A DNA stretch of 62,293 nucleotides from contig CAYGVJ010000009.1 in NCBI GenBank assembly GCA_964353255.1, forward strand, positions 1-62,293. The letters are read 5' to 3'. The stretch comes from VFZS01 sp964353255 (GTDB lineage Bacteria; Acidobacteriota; Terriglobia; Bryobacterales; Bryobacteraceae). The position numbers and the translations under genes are program-made. Below, in pieces: positions 52,129 to 60,200 of the stretch. Each line of letters begins with the position of its first letter. The first letter of the stretch is position 1. The notes under the pieces were generated by a model, which ran no database searches, was not told the origin of the DNA, and saw only the letters and a list, made by a program, of their open reading frames with translations.

Positions 52129-54039
52129 TCAGAGCGCCACTGCCTGGGTTTGCTTTCTCTCCATCCGGCTGGCCCAGAACTCGCTGACGTGGTACTCCGG
52201 GATCAGTTCCTTCAGGTGGCCTATGAGCGCATACTCGTCCCTGTTGGCCACAATCTGCCGAAGCCGGGATATCCACGCTTCTGCATACTGCTGTGTGATG
52301 CGGGCTTCCTCAAAGATCTTGATCTTCTCGTGATGAGTGGGACGGATGTTCTCCCCGCCCACGGCCAGCTCCTCGTAGAGCTTTTCTCCAGGACGCAGTC
52401 CCACGTAGCGGATCTCGATTTCCTCGTCAGGCACGTAGCCGGCCAGACCGATCATGTTCCGGGCCAGGTCGGCGATGCGCACCAGTTCTCCCATGTCCAG
52501 AACAAAGACCTCCGCCCCTCGGCCCATGGTGGAGGCTTGCAGCACCAGTTGCGCGGCTTCCTGCACGGTCATGAAAAACCGCCGCGCCTCGGGATGAGTC
52601 ACCGTGACCGGCCCCCCGGAAGCGATCTGGGATTGGAACACCGGCACCACACTGCCGCTGCTGCCCAGCACATTCCCGAAGCGCACCGCCACAAAACTGG
52701 TCCCGTCGCCTTCCGCCGGGGTGGGGAAACTGGAAACCACCAGTTCGGCGGCGCGCTTGGTGGCGCCCATAACGTTGGTAGGGTTTACCGCCTTGTCCGA
52801 GGAGATCAGAACGAAGTTCTTCACCCCGCAGGCACGCGCCGCCTGCGCCAGACTCCAGGTGCCCAGGATGTTGTTCTCCGCCGCCGCCAGCACGTGGGTC
52901 TCCATGAGCGGTACATGCTTGTAGGCCGCGGCATGGAAAACGAAATCCACGGCGTGGCGGCGCATGAGCATTTCGACTCTCCAGGGGTCGCGGATATCGC
53001 CGATTTCGCCCTCGACGGCCAGGCCGGCGAACTTGGCCTTCAGTTCCAGGTCGATGTGAAACAGAGGGCTCTCGGCCTGGTCCATCAACACCAGCCTTCG
53101 CGGTCTGAACGAGGCGATCTGACGGCACAACTCCGACCCAATCGAGCCCGCCGCCCCGGTCACCAGAATCGAGCGGTTGGCGAGGGCCGCCCGGATGCGG
53201 GGTTCCTCGAGGCGGACCGGCTGGCGGCCCAACAGATCCTCCACCGAGAGGTTCCGGAACTGCCCGCTCAGTCGTTTGCCGTCCAGGAGTTCTTCGACGC
53301 TGGGAAGCGTCCTGCAAGGCACCCCCGCCGCGCGGCAGTTGGCGACCGCCTCGCGCATTTCCAGTCCCGAGGCCGAAGGCATGGCGATCAGGATTTCCTC
53401 CACCGCAATCCCGCGGGACTTGAACTCATCCACGATGCGAACCGCCTCGCGGCCACCGCCTAGGACCCGCACGCCGAGAATGGTCTCCCCGCGTTTGGCG
53501 TGGCTGTCGTCGAGCAAGCCCAGCGCCCGGTACCCGGGAGCGGCGTGGGCTTGCAGCTCCCGCACCAGCGAGGCTCCCGCCCACCCGGCGCCGTAGATCA
53601 GCACCCCCTTGCGCTTCTCGTCCCCGGCGCCAAAGGCGAATGTTTCCCTGTACACGCGCAGGCCCAGCCGTAACCCGGAGATGAGCAGGAAACAAAACAC
53701 GAAATCCAGGACATAGACGGAGCGAGGAAAAGACGGCCCAATGTAAATTGCGGCGCCGGCCGCAAACGCAGCGGAGGCGATTAGGTTCACCACCAGCGTC
53801 CTCAGCAGATCCGCAACGCCCACGTAGGTCCACCAGCCTCGGTGCAGCCGCCCCATGTAGAACACCGCCAGCTTCAGCGGCACGGCGACCATGACGCCCA
53901 GAATCAGGTGCGCTCGCTGAAGCGGGGGTAGCACAAACTCGAACCTCAGGAGGAAAACGAAGATCTGGCACAGAGCCACGGCCAGCGCCAGGACGGCCAG
54001 CACCAGGAGGCGGCGAAGTATGGCTAGACCGCGGATCAT
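52129..54039 (-). CDS. Membrane-bound nucleotide-sugar 4,6-dehydratase (WbpM/PglF/CapD-like)
   Basis: ATG 54039 overlaps the upstream stop (ATGA), giving 636 residues. Four N-terminal helices precede a first, degenerate Rossmann domain (VLIYGAGWAGASLVREL) and a catalytic SDR domain: SILVTGAAGSIGSELCRQI, HAAAYKHVPLMETHVLAA, SSDKAVNPTNVMGATKRAAE and RFGNVLGSSGSVVPVFQ. These match enzymes that convert UDP-GlcNAc to the 4-keto-6-deoxy sugar, where the usual Tyr of YxxxK is replaced (here MGATK). The product could feed the first-sugar pathway or a legionaminate-type branch. Confidence 0.92.
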   Translation of the reverse strand: MIRGLAILRRLLVLAVLALAVALCQIFVFLLRFEFVLPPLQRAHLILGVMVAVPLKLAVFYMGRLHRGWWTYVGVADLLRTLVVNLIASAAFAAGAAIYIGPSFPRSVYVLDFVFCFLLISGLRLGLRVYRETFAFGAGDEKRKGVLIYGAGWAGASLVRELQAHAAPGYRALGLLDDSHAKRGETILGVRVLGGGREAVRIVDEFKSRGIAVEEILIAMPSASGLEMREAVANCRAAGVPCRTLPSVEELLDGKRLSGQFRNLSVEDLLGRQPVRLEEPRIRAALANRSILVTGAAGSIGSELCRQIASFRPRRLVLMDQAESPLFHIDLELKAKFAGLAVEGEIGDIRDPWRVEMLMRRHAVDFVFHAAAYKHVPLMETHVLAAAENNILGTWSLAQAARACGVKNFVLISSDKAVNPTNVMGATKRAAELVVSSFPTPAEGDGTSFVAVRFGNVLGSSGSVVPVFQSQIASGGPVTVTHPEARRFFMTVQEAAQLVLQASTMGRGAEVFVLDMGELVRIADLARNMIGLAGYVPDEEIEIRYVGLRPGEKLYEELAVGGENIRPTHHEKIKIFEEARITQQYAEAWISRLRQIVANRDEYALIGHLKELIPEYHVSEFWASRMERKQTQAVAL

Positions 54040-55154
54040 TGTCTGGACGCCTCCAGAGACCGCCCCGCCAGGGCACTTTCCGAACTGCCTATCTCGGGCA
54101 GAACCACTGAGGACCTCGCAACCTTGCGGGCTCCCCGGTATTGCACTTCCACCCACGCGCCATAGAGAGCGAAGCCCGCCACAGCCACACTCAGACTGAC
54201 CCACTGAGCGGCAGGATTACCGGCCCGGCTGGCCGCCACCGCCACCGCCGCTACCAGGATCGCCAGCGCTCCTACCCTGGACACGACTGCATCGTGCCGC
54301 ATCCCCCCGCGCACCAGCAGTTGATAGAGATGGGCGCGGTGGGCTTCCCAGGGCTTCTCTCCACGGAGCGCGCGGCGCATCAAGGTGAACGTTCCGTCGG
54401 CCAGGAAGAACCACAGGCTCATGGCGACCCAGAACACCGCCTCGGAGCGCCGGGCAGGCTCCAGTTGGAACGGCAATGCCGCCAGCAGAAAGCCGAGCGT
54501 AGTCGAGCCAACATCGCCCATGAAGATCCGCGCCGGATGCCAGTTGTGCAGCAGAAAGCCCAGGCAGGCGCCTGCGGTAGCCAGACCTACCGCCGTGAAG
54601 GTCGTTCCGAGATTCATCAGGGCGATGGCCAAACCGGCGATTACGCCCTGCGTACCGGCGAAGCCGTCAATCCCGTCCAGGAAGTTGTAAATGTTGACCA
54701 CGCCCACTATCCACAGCAGCGAGACCGGCCAACTCAACACCCCGAGCGGCACGTCCAGCGGTACGGGCATTGGCAGACGGTACAGGGGGCCGGAACTGCC
54801 TAGAACCAGCACCGCGGCCAGCGTATGCACCGCCAGCCTGGGCCAAACCGACACTTTCCTCTGCCAGTCAGCCACCAAGCCACAGCCGGCCACCTGCAGG
54901 CCTGCCAGCATGAAATTCCATGCCAGCAACCCCATCCCCAGCCACCACGCCGTCGCCAAGCCCGCGGCCAAGCCGGCCAGGATGCCCAAGCCCCCGCCGC
55001 AGGGCGTCGGGGTGGCGTGCGACGACCGCGCGTTGGGCACATCTAACGTGCCCGTCTTCCGCAGCACCGGAATCAAGGCCCCCGTCACCCCCAAGGCGCT
55101 AGCCAGGGCCACCCCGGCTACCAACACGCTCCAGCCAACCTTGTCGCTGAACAT
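54036..55154 (-). CDS. WecA/WbpL-like undecaprenyl-phosphate sugar-phosphotransferase
   Basis: The 372-residue protein has about ten membrane helices and the conserved cytoplasmic loops of the MraY/WecA family: LDVPNARSSHATPTPCGGGL, VNIYNFLDGIDGFAG, and ARIFMGDVGSTTLGFLLAAL. It attaches the first sugar-1-phosphate (GlcNAc-type or a 6-deoxy derivative) to the lipid carrier. Pairing with the 4,6-dehydratase echoes WbpL/WbpM of Pseudomonas O-antigen synthesis. GGAGAGGCA precedes the ATG. Confidence 0.92.
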   Translation of the reverse strand: MFSDKVGWSVLVAGVALASALGVTGALIPVLRKTGTLDVPNARSSHATPTPCGGGLGILAGLAAGLATAWWLGMGLLAWNFMLAGLQVAGCGLVADWQRKVSVWPRLAVHTLAAVLVLGSSGPLYRLPMPVPLDVPLGVLSWPVSLLWIVGVVNIYNFLDGIDGFAGTQGVIAGLAIALMNLGTTFTAVGLATAGACLGFLLHNWHPARIFMGDVGSTTLGFLLAALPFQLEPARRSEAVFWVAMSLWFFLADGTFTLMRRALRGEKPWEAHRAHLYQLLVRGGMRHDAVVSRVGALAILVAAVAVAASRAGNPAAQWVSLSVAVAGFALYGAWVEVQYRGARKVARSSVVLPEIGSSESALAGRSLEASRQ

Positions 55155-55335
55155 TGCCTCTCCGGTTCAAGCCACCTGTACCGCGACCCCCAGGGACCTG
55201 GTCGGTTTCCAATCCAGGACTTGGCGGGTCCGGGGCGCCCCAGAACTTGGACGGCCGCTACCGCCCTCGGGAAATCCTGGATCAAAGGAACGCGTCCATC
55301 AGATCGAAGCGGCAGGGTGGCTCCAGGCCCCGAGC

Positions 55336-56391
55336 TTACCGGCCCCGCCAGGCGGCAACCTGGCTGGCTATCCTTCCTCGAACCCGCTGCTGCCAGCGGT
55401 ATCCTCTCTTCGCCGATTCGCGTACATTCGCCAGCCAGCGATAACGGCTCCGGATCCAGTGGTAGCCGCGGAGGTCTGGCAGCGCACCGAATTTTACCTT
55501 TGCCTTCCCCCCTCCGGCCATGTCGAAAGTGACGCAGCCAGCCTGCATTGCTTTCTGCATCGCAGTCCAGATCAACAACTCGCTGGGGCACCACCAGCGG
55601 AACTGGGCGCGATGCGTCCATCCCCAGAAGTGCAGTTCGCGCCCGTCAATCATGAAGATGCCGGTGGCCGCGCACGCTCCGTCCTGGGGCATGCGTACGG
55701 ACAGAGCGAGCAGCTTGCCGGATTCCTTCATGAAGCGGAACATTAGGCGCGCGCGCGCGCGCGTAAACGAAACGCTCTTCCTGTGCCGGGTGAACACTTC
55801 CTGCATCTGGGCATAAAACTCGTCCACAAAGGACTCGTCGGTTTCAATGTTCGCCGTCAGTCCCAGTTTGACGGCCTTCCGCAGTTGGTTCCGGGTATTG
55901 CGGTCCATGTTCTTCATGGCTTTGTCTTCTTCCCCCGGAAAAAGGGGCACCCGGTAAGTGAACATCTTTTCGCCCCGGAAGCCGAATTTCCGCATCGCCT
56001 CATGCTCGAGGTGCGCGCTGGTCAGCTCCATGTGGTGAACGCCATGCTGATTTTCGAGAAAGGGAATGCTCGCGCCGAACATCTCGGCGGTGGACACCCG
56101 ATCCTGGGCGAAGGCCGGCCCCATGCTCTGGGTCTGCCAACCCTCCAAAGGTGAGCCAAAAATCCTGAGCGGGCCAAGCTTCACGAGGAAACCTGGAAAG
56201 CAACCCACGATCGCTCCCTCCCTCTCGAGTAGCAGGTACAAGGGCTTGGCTCCGGAAAACGCCTCGACGGACTGAATCCAGGCCTGCTTCTGGAAAACGC
56301 GCGAGTCCTCGAACTGGGCCACCAGTTCGTCCCAGTGGCACCGTTCTGCGGGTGTGGCCTCGCGAACTAAGATGCTGGAATTCGTCGCCAT
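55336..56391 (-). CDS. FemAB-like GNAT-fold transferase
   Basis: About 351 residues from ATG 56391; a GTG at 56430 is an alternative. It has two GNAT halves: an N-terminal part with VAQFEDSRVFQKQAWIQSVE and YLLLEREGAIVGCFPGFLV, and a C-terminal part with MKNMDRNTRNQLRKAVKLGL, FYAQMQEVFTRHRKSVSF, WWCPSELLIWTAMQKAMQAG and FDMAGGGKAKVKFG. This is the BioF2/FemAB-related family common in exopolysaccharide and PEP-CTERM loci, thought to transfer an acyl or aminoacyl group. A GC-dinucleotide tract lies inside the gene (55747-55761). Confidence 0.82.
   Translation of the reverse strand: MATNSSILVREATPAERCHWDELVAQFEDSRVFQKQAWIQSVEAFSGAKPLYLLLEREGAIVGCFPGFLVKLGPLRIFGSPLEGWQTQSMGPAFAQDRVSTAEMFGASIPFLENQHGVHHMELTSAHLEHEAMRKFGFRGEKMFTYRVPLFPGEEDKAMKNMDRNTRNQLRKAVKLGLTANIETDESFVDEFYAQMQEVFTRHRKSVSFTRARARLMFRFMKESGKLLALSVRMPQDGACAATGIFMIDGRELHFWGWTHRAQFRWWCPSELLIWTAMQKAMQAGCVTFDMAGGGKAKVKFGALPDLRGYHWIRSRYRWLANVRESAKRGYRWQQRVRGRIASQVAAWRGR
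55747..55761. repeat. GC dinucleotide tract inside the FemAB-like gene
   Basis: Fifteen bases of alternating G and C (7.5 units) encode the FTRARARLM region. A slippage of one unit would shift the frame and truncate the protein near residue 215, so this is a possible contingency locus. Confidence 0.6.
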
Positions 56392-56542
56392 GTCGACACA
56401 TTCAAACCGGCTCCGACGTCGCCGGTTCACGTCCTCCGCAATTCCGCAGCTTGCGGAGTGCTGGGGAACAATTGCCTATCCTCTCCCATGCCGGCAACTG
56501 CTGAGAACTCAGCCCCCCAGGCCGCCTGCGACCGGGGCCTCC

Positions 56543-57610
56543 TCATAGCTGACCGAGGCGCCTCTCTCGGCGCTTCCGCAGCCTGTCCGCCAGGCGCTTC
56601 CGCACGCTGTCCGCTAGCCACCTCGTCTCCAGTCGCCGCAGGCTCTTCGGGGAAATGGCCCCGTCGGCCGGGTTTCGGCAATCGTGGAGGTAGTCCAAGA
56701 TCGTCGAGACAGGGGCAAACCAGCCGTCTCGGGAGGCGAGCCACTGGAGCCTTCTTGAGAATTCCGGGTCAACCTTGCCGTTCCTGGCGAAATGTGCGCC
56801 GAAATGGACGTACGCGATACACAGTCCCCGGGCTTCCACCAGCCGCTCGAGGTTCCCCAATGTGAAGTTCTTCACAAAACGGCTCAGGCTCGCGCTATCG
56901 CTCGCAGCGAACCAGTAATTCACAAACGGTTTTTCGGGGTCATGATAAGGCATCTCCGAGCATGCTGCGAGCGTGTTGGTGGCTTGGAATACGAAGTTGC
57001 GCACGTAACTGACCCGCTCCCGGCACAGGTCCCCCCAAAAGAGCGGATCTCCTTCGACGTGTCCCCGGAACACGTTTGGTCTTCGTCCGCGAGTCAGCGC
57101 GTTATAAACCGGCCGACGCCAGCCTGATAGCCGCGCGGCACCCCAGTACACGTTCTCCTCGCAGAAATGGTGGTTGCAGTGGATCATCCGCCGCTCTCCG
57201 AAGAGCTCCGCAAACCGGTCCAGAGCCAGCCGCGTCCGGTCCCTCGACGATGTGACCGGGGCGGCATTGTGGAGGCCGATCTCGAACCCGCGCCGTTGCA
57301 GCGAAAACAGCCACTCGAGATACTCCCGGTCCTCACAGGTGGCTCCGTCGTTGGGGCTCCCCTCCCCCCTGAACATCCACACGGACTTGGTCGTCCGCAT
57401 ACCCAGGTCCGCCAGCAGGTCATACACTGGCTTGACCCTCTCGACGGTCGCCCAATCAGTGTCGTCGACAATCGAGAAGGCAAACTTGTGGCCCCCAGGC
57501 CAAACAAAAGCGGCCGTCGAGGCTGGCGCGCCTCGCCGCTGAGCTTGGTAGTTCTCCGGAATGGCAGAGCTGGCCATTGTACTTGCGGATTCTGCACATC
57601 TGATGGTCAT
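56543..57610 (-). CDS. Polysaccharide deacetylase-like protein
   Basis: The 355-residue protein begins with FVWPGGHKFAFSIVDDTDWA, which resembles the first motif (paired Asp) of NodB-type deacetylases. It continues with FRGEGSPNDGATCEDREYLE, RGFEIGLHNAAPVTSSRDRT (His-containing second motif) and IHCNHHFCEENVYWGAARLS. A C-terminal basic stretch follows. No signal peptide, so it may act in the cytoplasm on lipid-linked sugar. The start ATGA overlaps the upstream methyltransferase stop. A truncated copy of its 5' end lies at 59033-59245. Confidence 0.78.
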   Translation of the reverse strand: MTIRCAESASTMASSAIPENYQAQRRGAPASTAAFVWPGGHKFAFSIVDDTDWATVERVKPVYDLLADLGMRTTKSVWMFRGEGSPNDGATCEDREYLEWLFSLQRRGFEIGLHNAAPVTSSRDRTRLALDRFAELFGERRMIHCNHHFCEENVYWGAARLSGWRRPVYNALTRGRRPNVFRGHVEGDPLFWGDLCRERVSYVRNFVFQATNTLAACSEMPYHDPEKPFVNYWFAASDSASLSRFVKNFTLGNLERLVEARGLCIAYVHFGAHFARNGKVDPEFSRRLQWLASRDGWFAPVSTILDYLHDCRNPADGAISPKSLRRLETRWLADSVRKRLADRLRKRRERRLGQL

Positions 57611-58530
57611 CTCGTGCCCGCCCCCCCGGCGTCCACCATTCCCACCATTGGATTCTGTGCCAGTACGAGGAAGTTTCGCCCCAGGTAAAAGCGACCACCT
57701 GATAGTCTATGCACGATGTGGAAAACAGGTTCTGCGAGGGACTTAGTTATTCTGTTCAGCCGATCGCCAAGACCTTTCATGTGTCGCCTCTCGCCGCCAC
57801 CGCTCTCAATAAAGAGAGGCGAAGGAAAAGAAGTGATATTACCAAATCCGCAAAGGATCAGAGCGATCTCCAGGGCGCGCGGGCTAAAGACCTGCGAAAA
57901 AGTCGAAAACCGAGGCCGATCAAGCTCCACTGCACGACGGCGCCTCTCGGAGTGGGCATCCGCACTAACCTCTCGGACGAGAACCCAACCTCCGGGAGCG
58001 AGCACATTTCGGAGCAAGCTCAAGACCTTACCAGGTTCGGCCAGAGATCTGAGCACATCTACCAGTGAGACGACCGTGTAGCCTGAGAACCCTTCAAGCT
58101 TCTCTGGAACAGCACCAAGGGTTATCTGCACACCACCGAGAGTACTGCGGATCATCTCAACGCACCTGCCTGACTGCTCGATTCCGTGGGCTTGCCACCC
58201 GCGCTCGGATACTATCGCCAACAGGACGCCGGGCCCGCATCCGATGTCTAGCCACTTCCCACGTTCGGGCACGCGTGCGTCCATTAGGGAGACAATCTTT
58301 TTGAATGCTGAGCGACGCCGATCATAATATCGGAGCACCAGATCGTCCGAAAAATACTGACTGTCCCAATCCTCAGCCGGCACGCGGCGGAAGGAGCGGC
58401 GGAACACGACGTGGCAGCGAGAGCATCGGCAATACAGCGGCGAGATGTCCGCGACAGCATTCGGGAGCGGCTCCGCACATACGGGGCACCTGTCCCTCAC
58501 GTCATCTGGAATCCGGTGACCCGTTAGCAT
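57607..58530 (-). CDS. Class I SAM-dependent methyltransferase with N-terminal zinc ribbon
   Basis: The 307-residue protein opens with a four-cysteine ribbon (CPVC ... CRCSRC, residues about 15-39). A methyltransferase domain follows with KWLDIGCGPGVLLAIVSERG, AHGIEQSGRCVEMIRSTLGG and VVSLVDVLRSLAEPGKVLSL. This arrangement is that of the C-methyltransferase/Methyltransf_23-like enzymes of capsule loci. The usual Asp-His in the VxxxDVLEH motif is changed to DVLRS. Acceptor unknown. It is translationally coupled to the deacetylase-like gene. Confidence 0.85.
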   Translation of the reverse strand: MLTGHRIPDDVRDRCPVCAEPLPNAVADISPLYCRCSRCHVVFRRSFRRVPAEDWDSQYFSDDLVLRYYDRRRSAFKKIVSLMDARVPERGKWLDIGCGPGVLLAIVSERGWQAHGIEQSGRCVEMIRSTLGGVQITLGAVPEKLEGFSGYTVVSLVDVLRSLAEPGKVLSLLRNVLAPGGWVLVREVSADAHSERRRRAVELDRPRFSTFSQVFSPRALEIALILCGFGNITSFPSPLFIESGGGERRHMKGLGDRLNRITKSLAEPVFHIVHRLSGGRFYLGRNFLVLAQNPMVGMVDAGGAGTR

Positions 58531-58570
58531 GGATTCGAGTTGCCAGCGGTGCTTGAGTCGGGACTCGACG

Positions 58571-58825
58571 TCAATAGCCGGTTACTATGGGACCACCGTC
58601 TGCGCCGTCCGGTCGCCGGCCTCTTCCGTACTTGAGTGCGTCCTGTTTGTAAGGCACAACGATGCCCCGGGCGAACGGTCTGGCGTGCGCATCGAGCACG
58701 TTGCTGCCGTTGTGCATTGGCTTTATCTTGCTAGGTTTTTTCGCACTTCCTGCTAGCAAGGAATCCAAGAAGCCGCCTATGCACCGGGCTTCGTTGCGAG
58801 AGGCTACGATCACCGAGAGGATCAC
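58571..58825 (-). pseudogene. 5' fragment of a GT2 glycosyltransferase gene
   Basis: GTG 58825 opens a frame starting MILSVIVASRNEARCIGGFL then DSLLA, the standard N-terminus of family 2 glycosyltransferases. After about 25 residues the homology ends and 59 codons of unrelated, non-protein-like sequence follow to a stop. Only the 5' end of such a gene is present, directly upstream of the methyltransferase. No full-length close copy is in the window. Confidence 0.65.
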
Positions 58826-58842
58826 GAGCCGTGCTCTCCTAT

Positions 58843-59245
58843 CGGCTGGCGGCAGCCAGCGTTGGTGAATTCAGCGATGCCAACTCCTCAGAACTCAGCT
58901 TGCGGATGAGCGCCCGGAATTTGCCGTCGGTCCCTGCGGAATCCTATCGAGGGCTTCAAATTCAATTTCGACTTCCCTCAACCGCTCCTGCAATTGCATG
59001 CGGATGCGCGAGGTTGGAGCGAAAGCACCCTGCCGATCCTCGCAGGTGGCGCCGCTGATCTTCGGGCTCCCCTCTCCCCTGAACATCCACACGGACTTCG
59101 TGGTGCGCATGCCGAGATCCGCGAGGAGATCATAGACCGGCTTGACGTTTTCGACAGTCGCCCAATCAGTGTCGTCGAAGATGGAGAAAGCAAACTTGTG
59201 GCCCCCAGGCCAAACAAAAGCGGCTGGAAGTGCGGCGGCAAACAT
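58843..59245 (-). pseudogene. Mosaic pseudogene: deacetylase 5' end joined to CapK-like 3' end
   Basis: From 59245 to about 59033 the frame encodes AAFVWPGGHKFAFSIFDDTD, then KPVYDLLADLGMRTTKSVWM and FRGEGSP, a near copy of the deacetylase-like gene at 57610. The DNA identity includes about 35 consecutive bases. It then joins in frame to LQERLREVEIEFEALDRIP, which parallels LKERLGQVEVDLEPVAQIP near the end of the CapK-like protein (61399-62292). A frameshift follows, after which GTDGKFRALIRKL matches its GPNGKFRAVVCRL. The piece is therefore a fusion of two truncated copies and has decayed. Confidence 0.85.
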
Positions 59246-59258
59246 TCCTTCTCCGATT

Positions 59259-60200
59259 TCAAGCCACGAGTTCCGAGAGTCGGTCCAGGACCCTGGTCGG
59301 CTTCCAACTCAAAGTCCGGCGAGCCCGACCGTCGGAGAATGTCAAGGTCGAAGTCATCTTCCTCAATACCCGGCTGTTGATCGGCACCGCGACTCCCGTT
59401 ACGCGCTCGAGTACATCGCCGGCCCAAGCCGCCAGCCGCGCGGTCCACCCGGGAAATCGCCTGGGAGCCTTTCGGCCAAGCGCCGCGGCCAGCGCCTCCT
59501 CCAGTTCAGCGAAGCTCGGATGCTCCCCATCGGTAAGGTGGAATACGCCGCCGGTGCGCGCGAGCCGCGGGAGTATCTCGCTCACGTCGGCGGCTGCCAC
59601 CATGCTGCGCCTGGCCGTGCCTGGCGAGACCCCCCAGTATCTGCGTTTGCACATGGCTTCGATCATCGCTCGCAGGTTGCCGGGCGCGCCCCGGCCGACC
59701 ACCAGCGGGAGCCGGACGATCGACGCGCGCACCTGATGACGGGCGCTCCATTCCATCACTAGGTCCTCGGCTTGGCGTTTGCTGGCGCCATACGGATCGC
59801 TGGCCCGCCGCGGCGTCTCCTCATCCAGCAGCGAGCCTTCCTCGAGGCCGTACACTGCCACCGAGCTGATGTACACCAGCGCGCCCGGAGGGCGACGCGC
59901 CCGTTCGAGCGCCTCCAGCAGCCGGTGGGTGCCTTCAGTGTTGACCTGAAAAAACCGCTCACCGGCGGCCCTACCGGCGGGAACGGTGTGAGCAAGTCCC
60001 GCCAGGTGGTAAACCTCATCAAAAACAGCGTCAAGGGGCGGCAGTTCAGGCTGCCTGAGGTCGGCCACAATTGTCCGATGAGGCTCGATCGGTCGTCGTG
60101 CCAGGAGCGTGATGTCATACCCCGACTCGGCCAGCCGCCGCACCAGGTATCGGCCCAGGAACCCCGTGCCGCCGGTCACAAGACTCGTAAGCCTGCCCAT
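59259..60200 (-). CDS. NAD-dependent sugar epimerase/dehydratase
   Basis: The 313-residue extended SDR has TSLVTGGTGFLGRYLVRRLA, EVYHLAGLAHTVPAG, LVYISSVAVYGLEEG and the catalytic DPYGASKRQAEDLVM (YxxxK). Related enzymes are WbpV-like and other nucleotide-sugar 4-epimerases or reductases of O-antigen clusters. The substrate is unclear; a partner of the WecA-like initiating transferase is plausible. Its ATG overlaps the upstream GT stop by one base (TGATG). Confidence 0.88.
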   Translation of the reverse strand: MGRLTSLVTGGTGFLGRYLVRRLAESGYDITLLARRPIEPHRTIVADLRQPELPPLDAVFDEVYHLAGLAHTVPAGRAAGERFFQVNTEGTHRLLEALERARRPPGALVYISSVAVYGLEEGSLLDEETPRRASDPYGASKRQAEDLVMEWSARHQVRASIVRLPLVVGRGAPGNLRAMIEAMCKRRYWGVSPGTARRSMVAAADVSEILPRLARTGGVFHLTDGEHPSFAELEEALAAALGRKAPRRFPGWTARLAAWAGDVLERVTGVAVPINSRVLRKMTSTLTFSDGRARRTLSWKPTRVLDRLSELVA

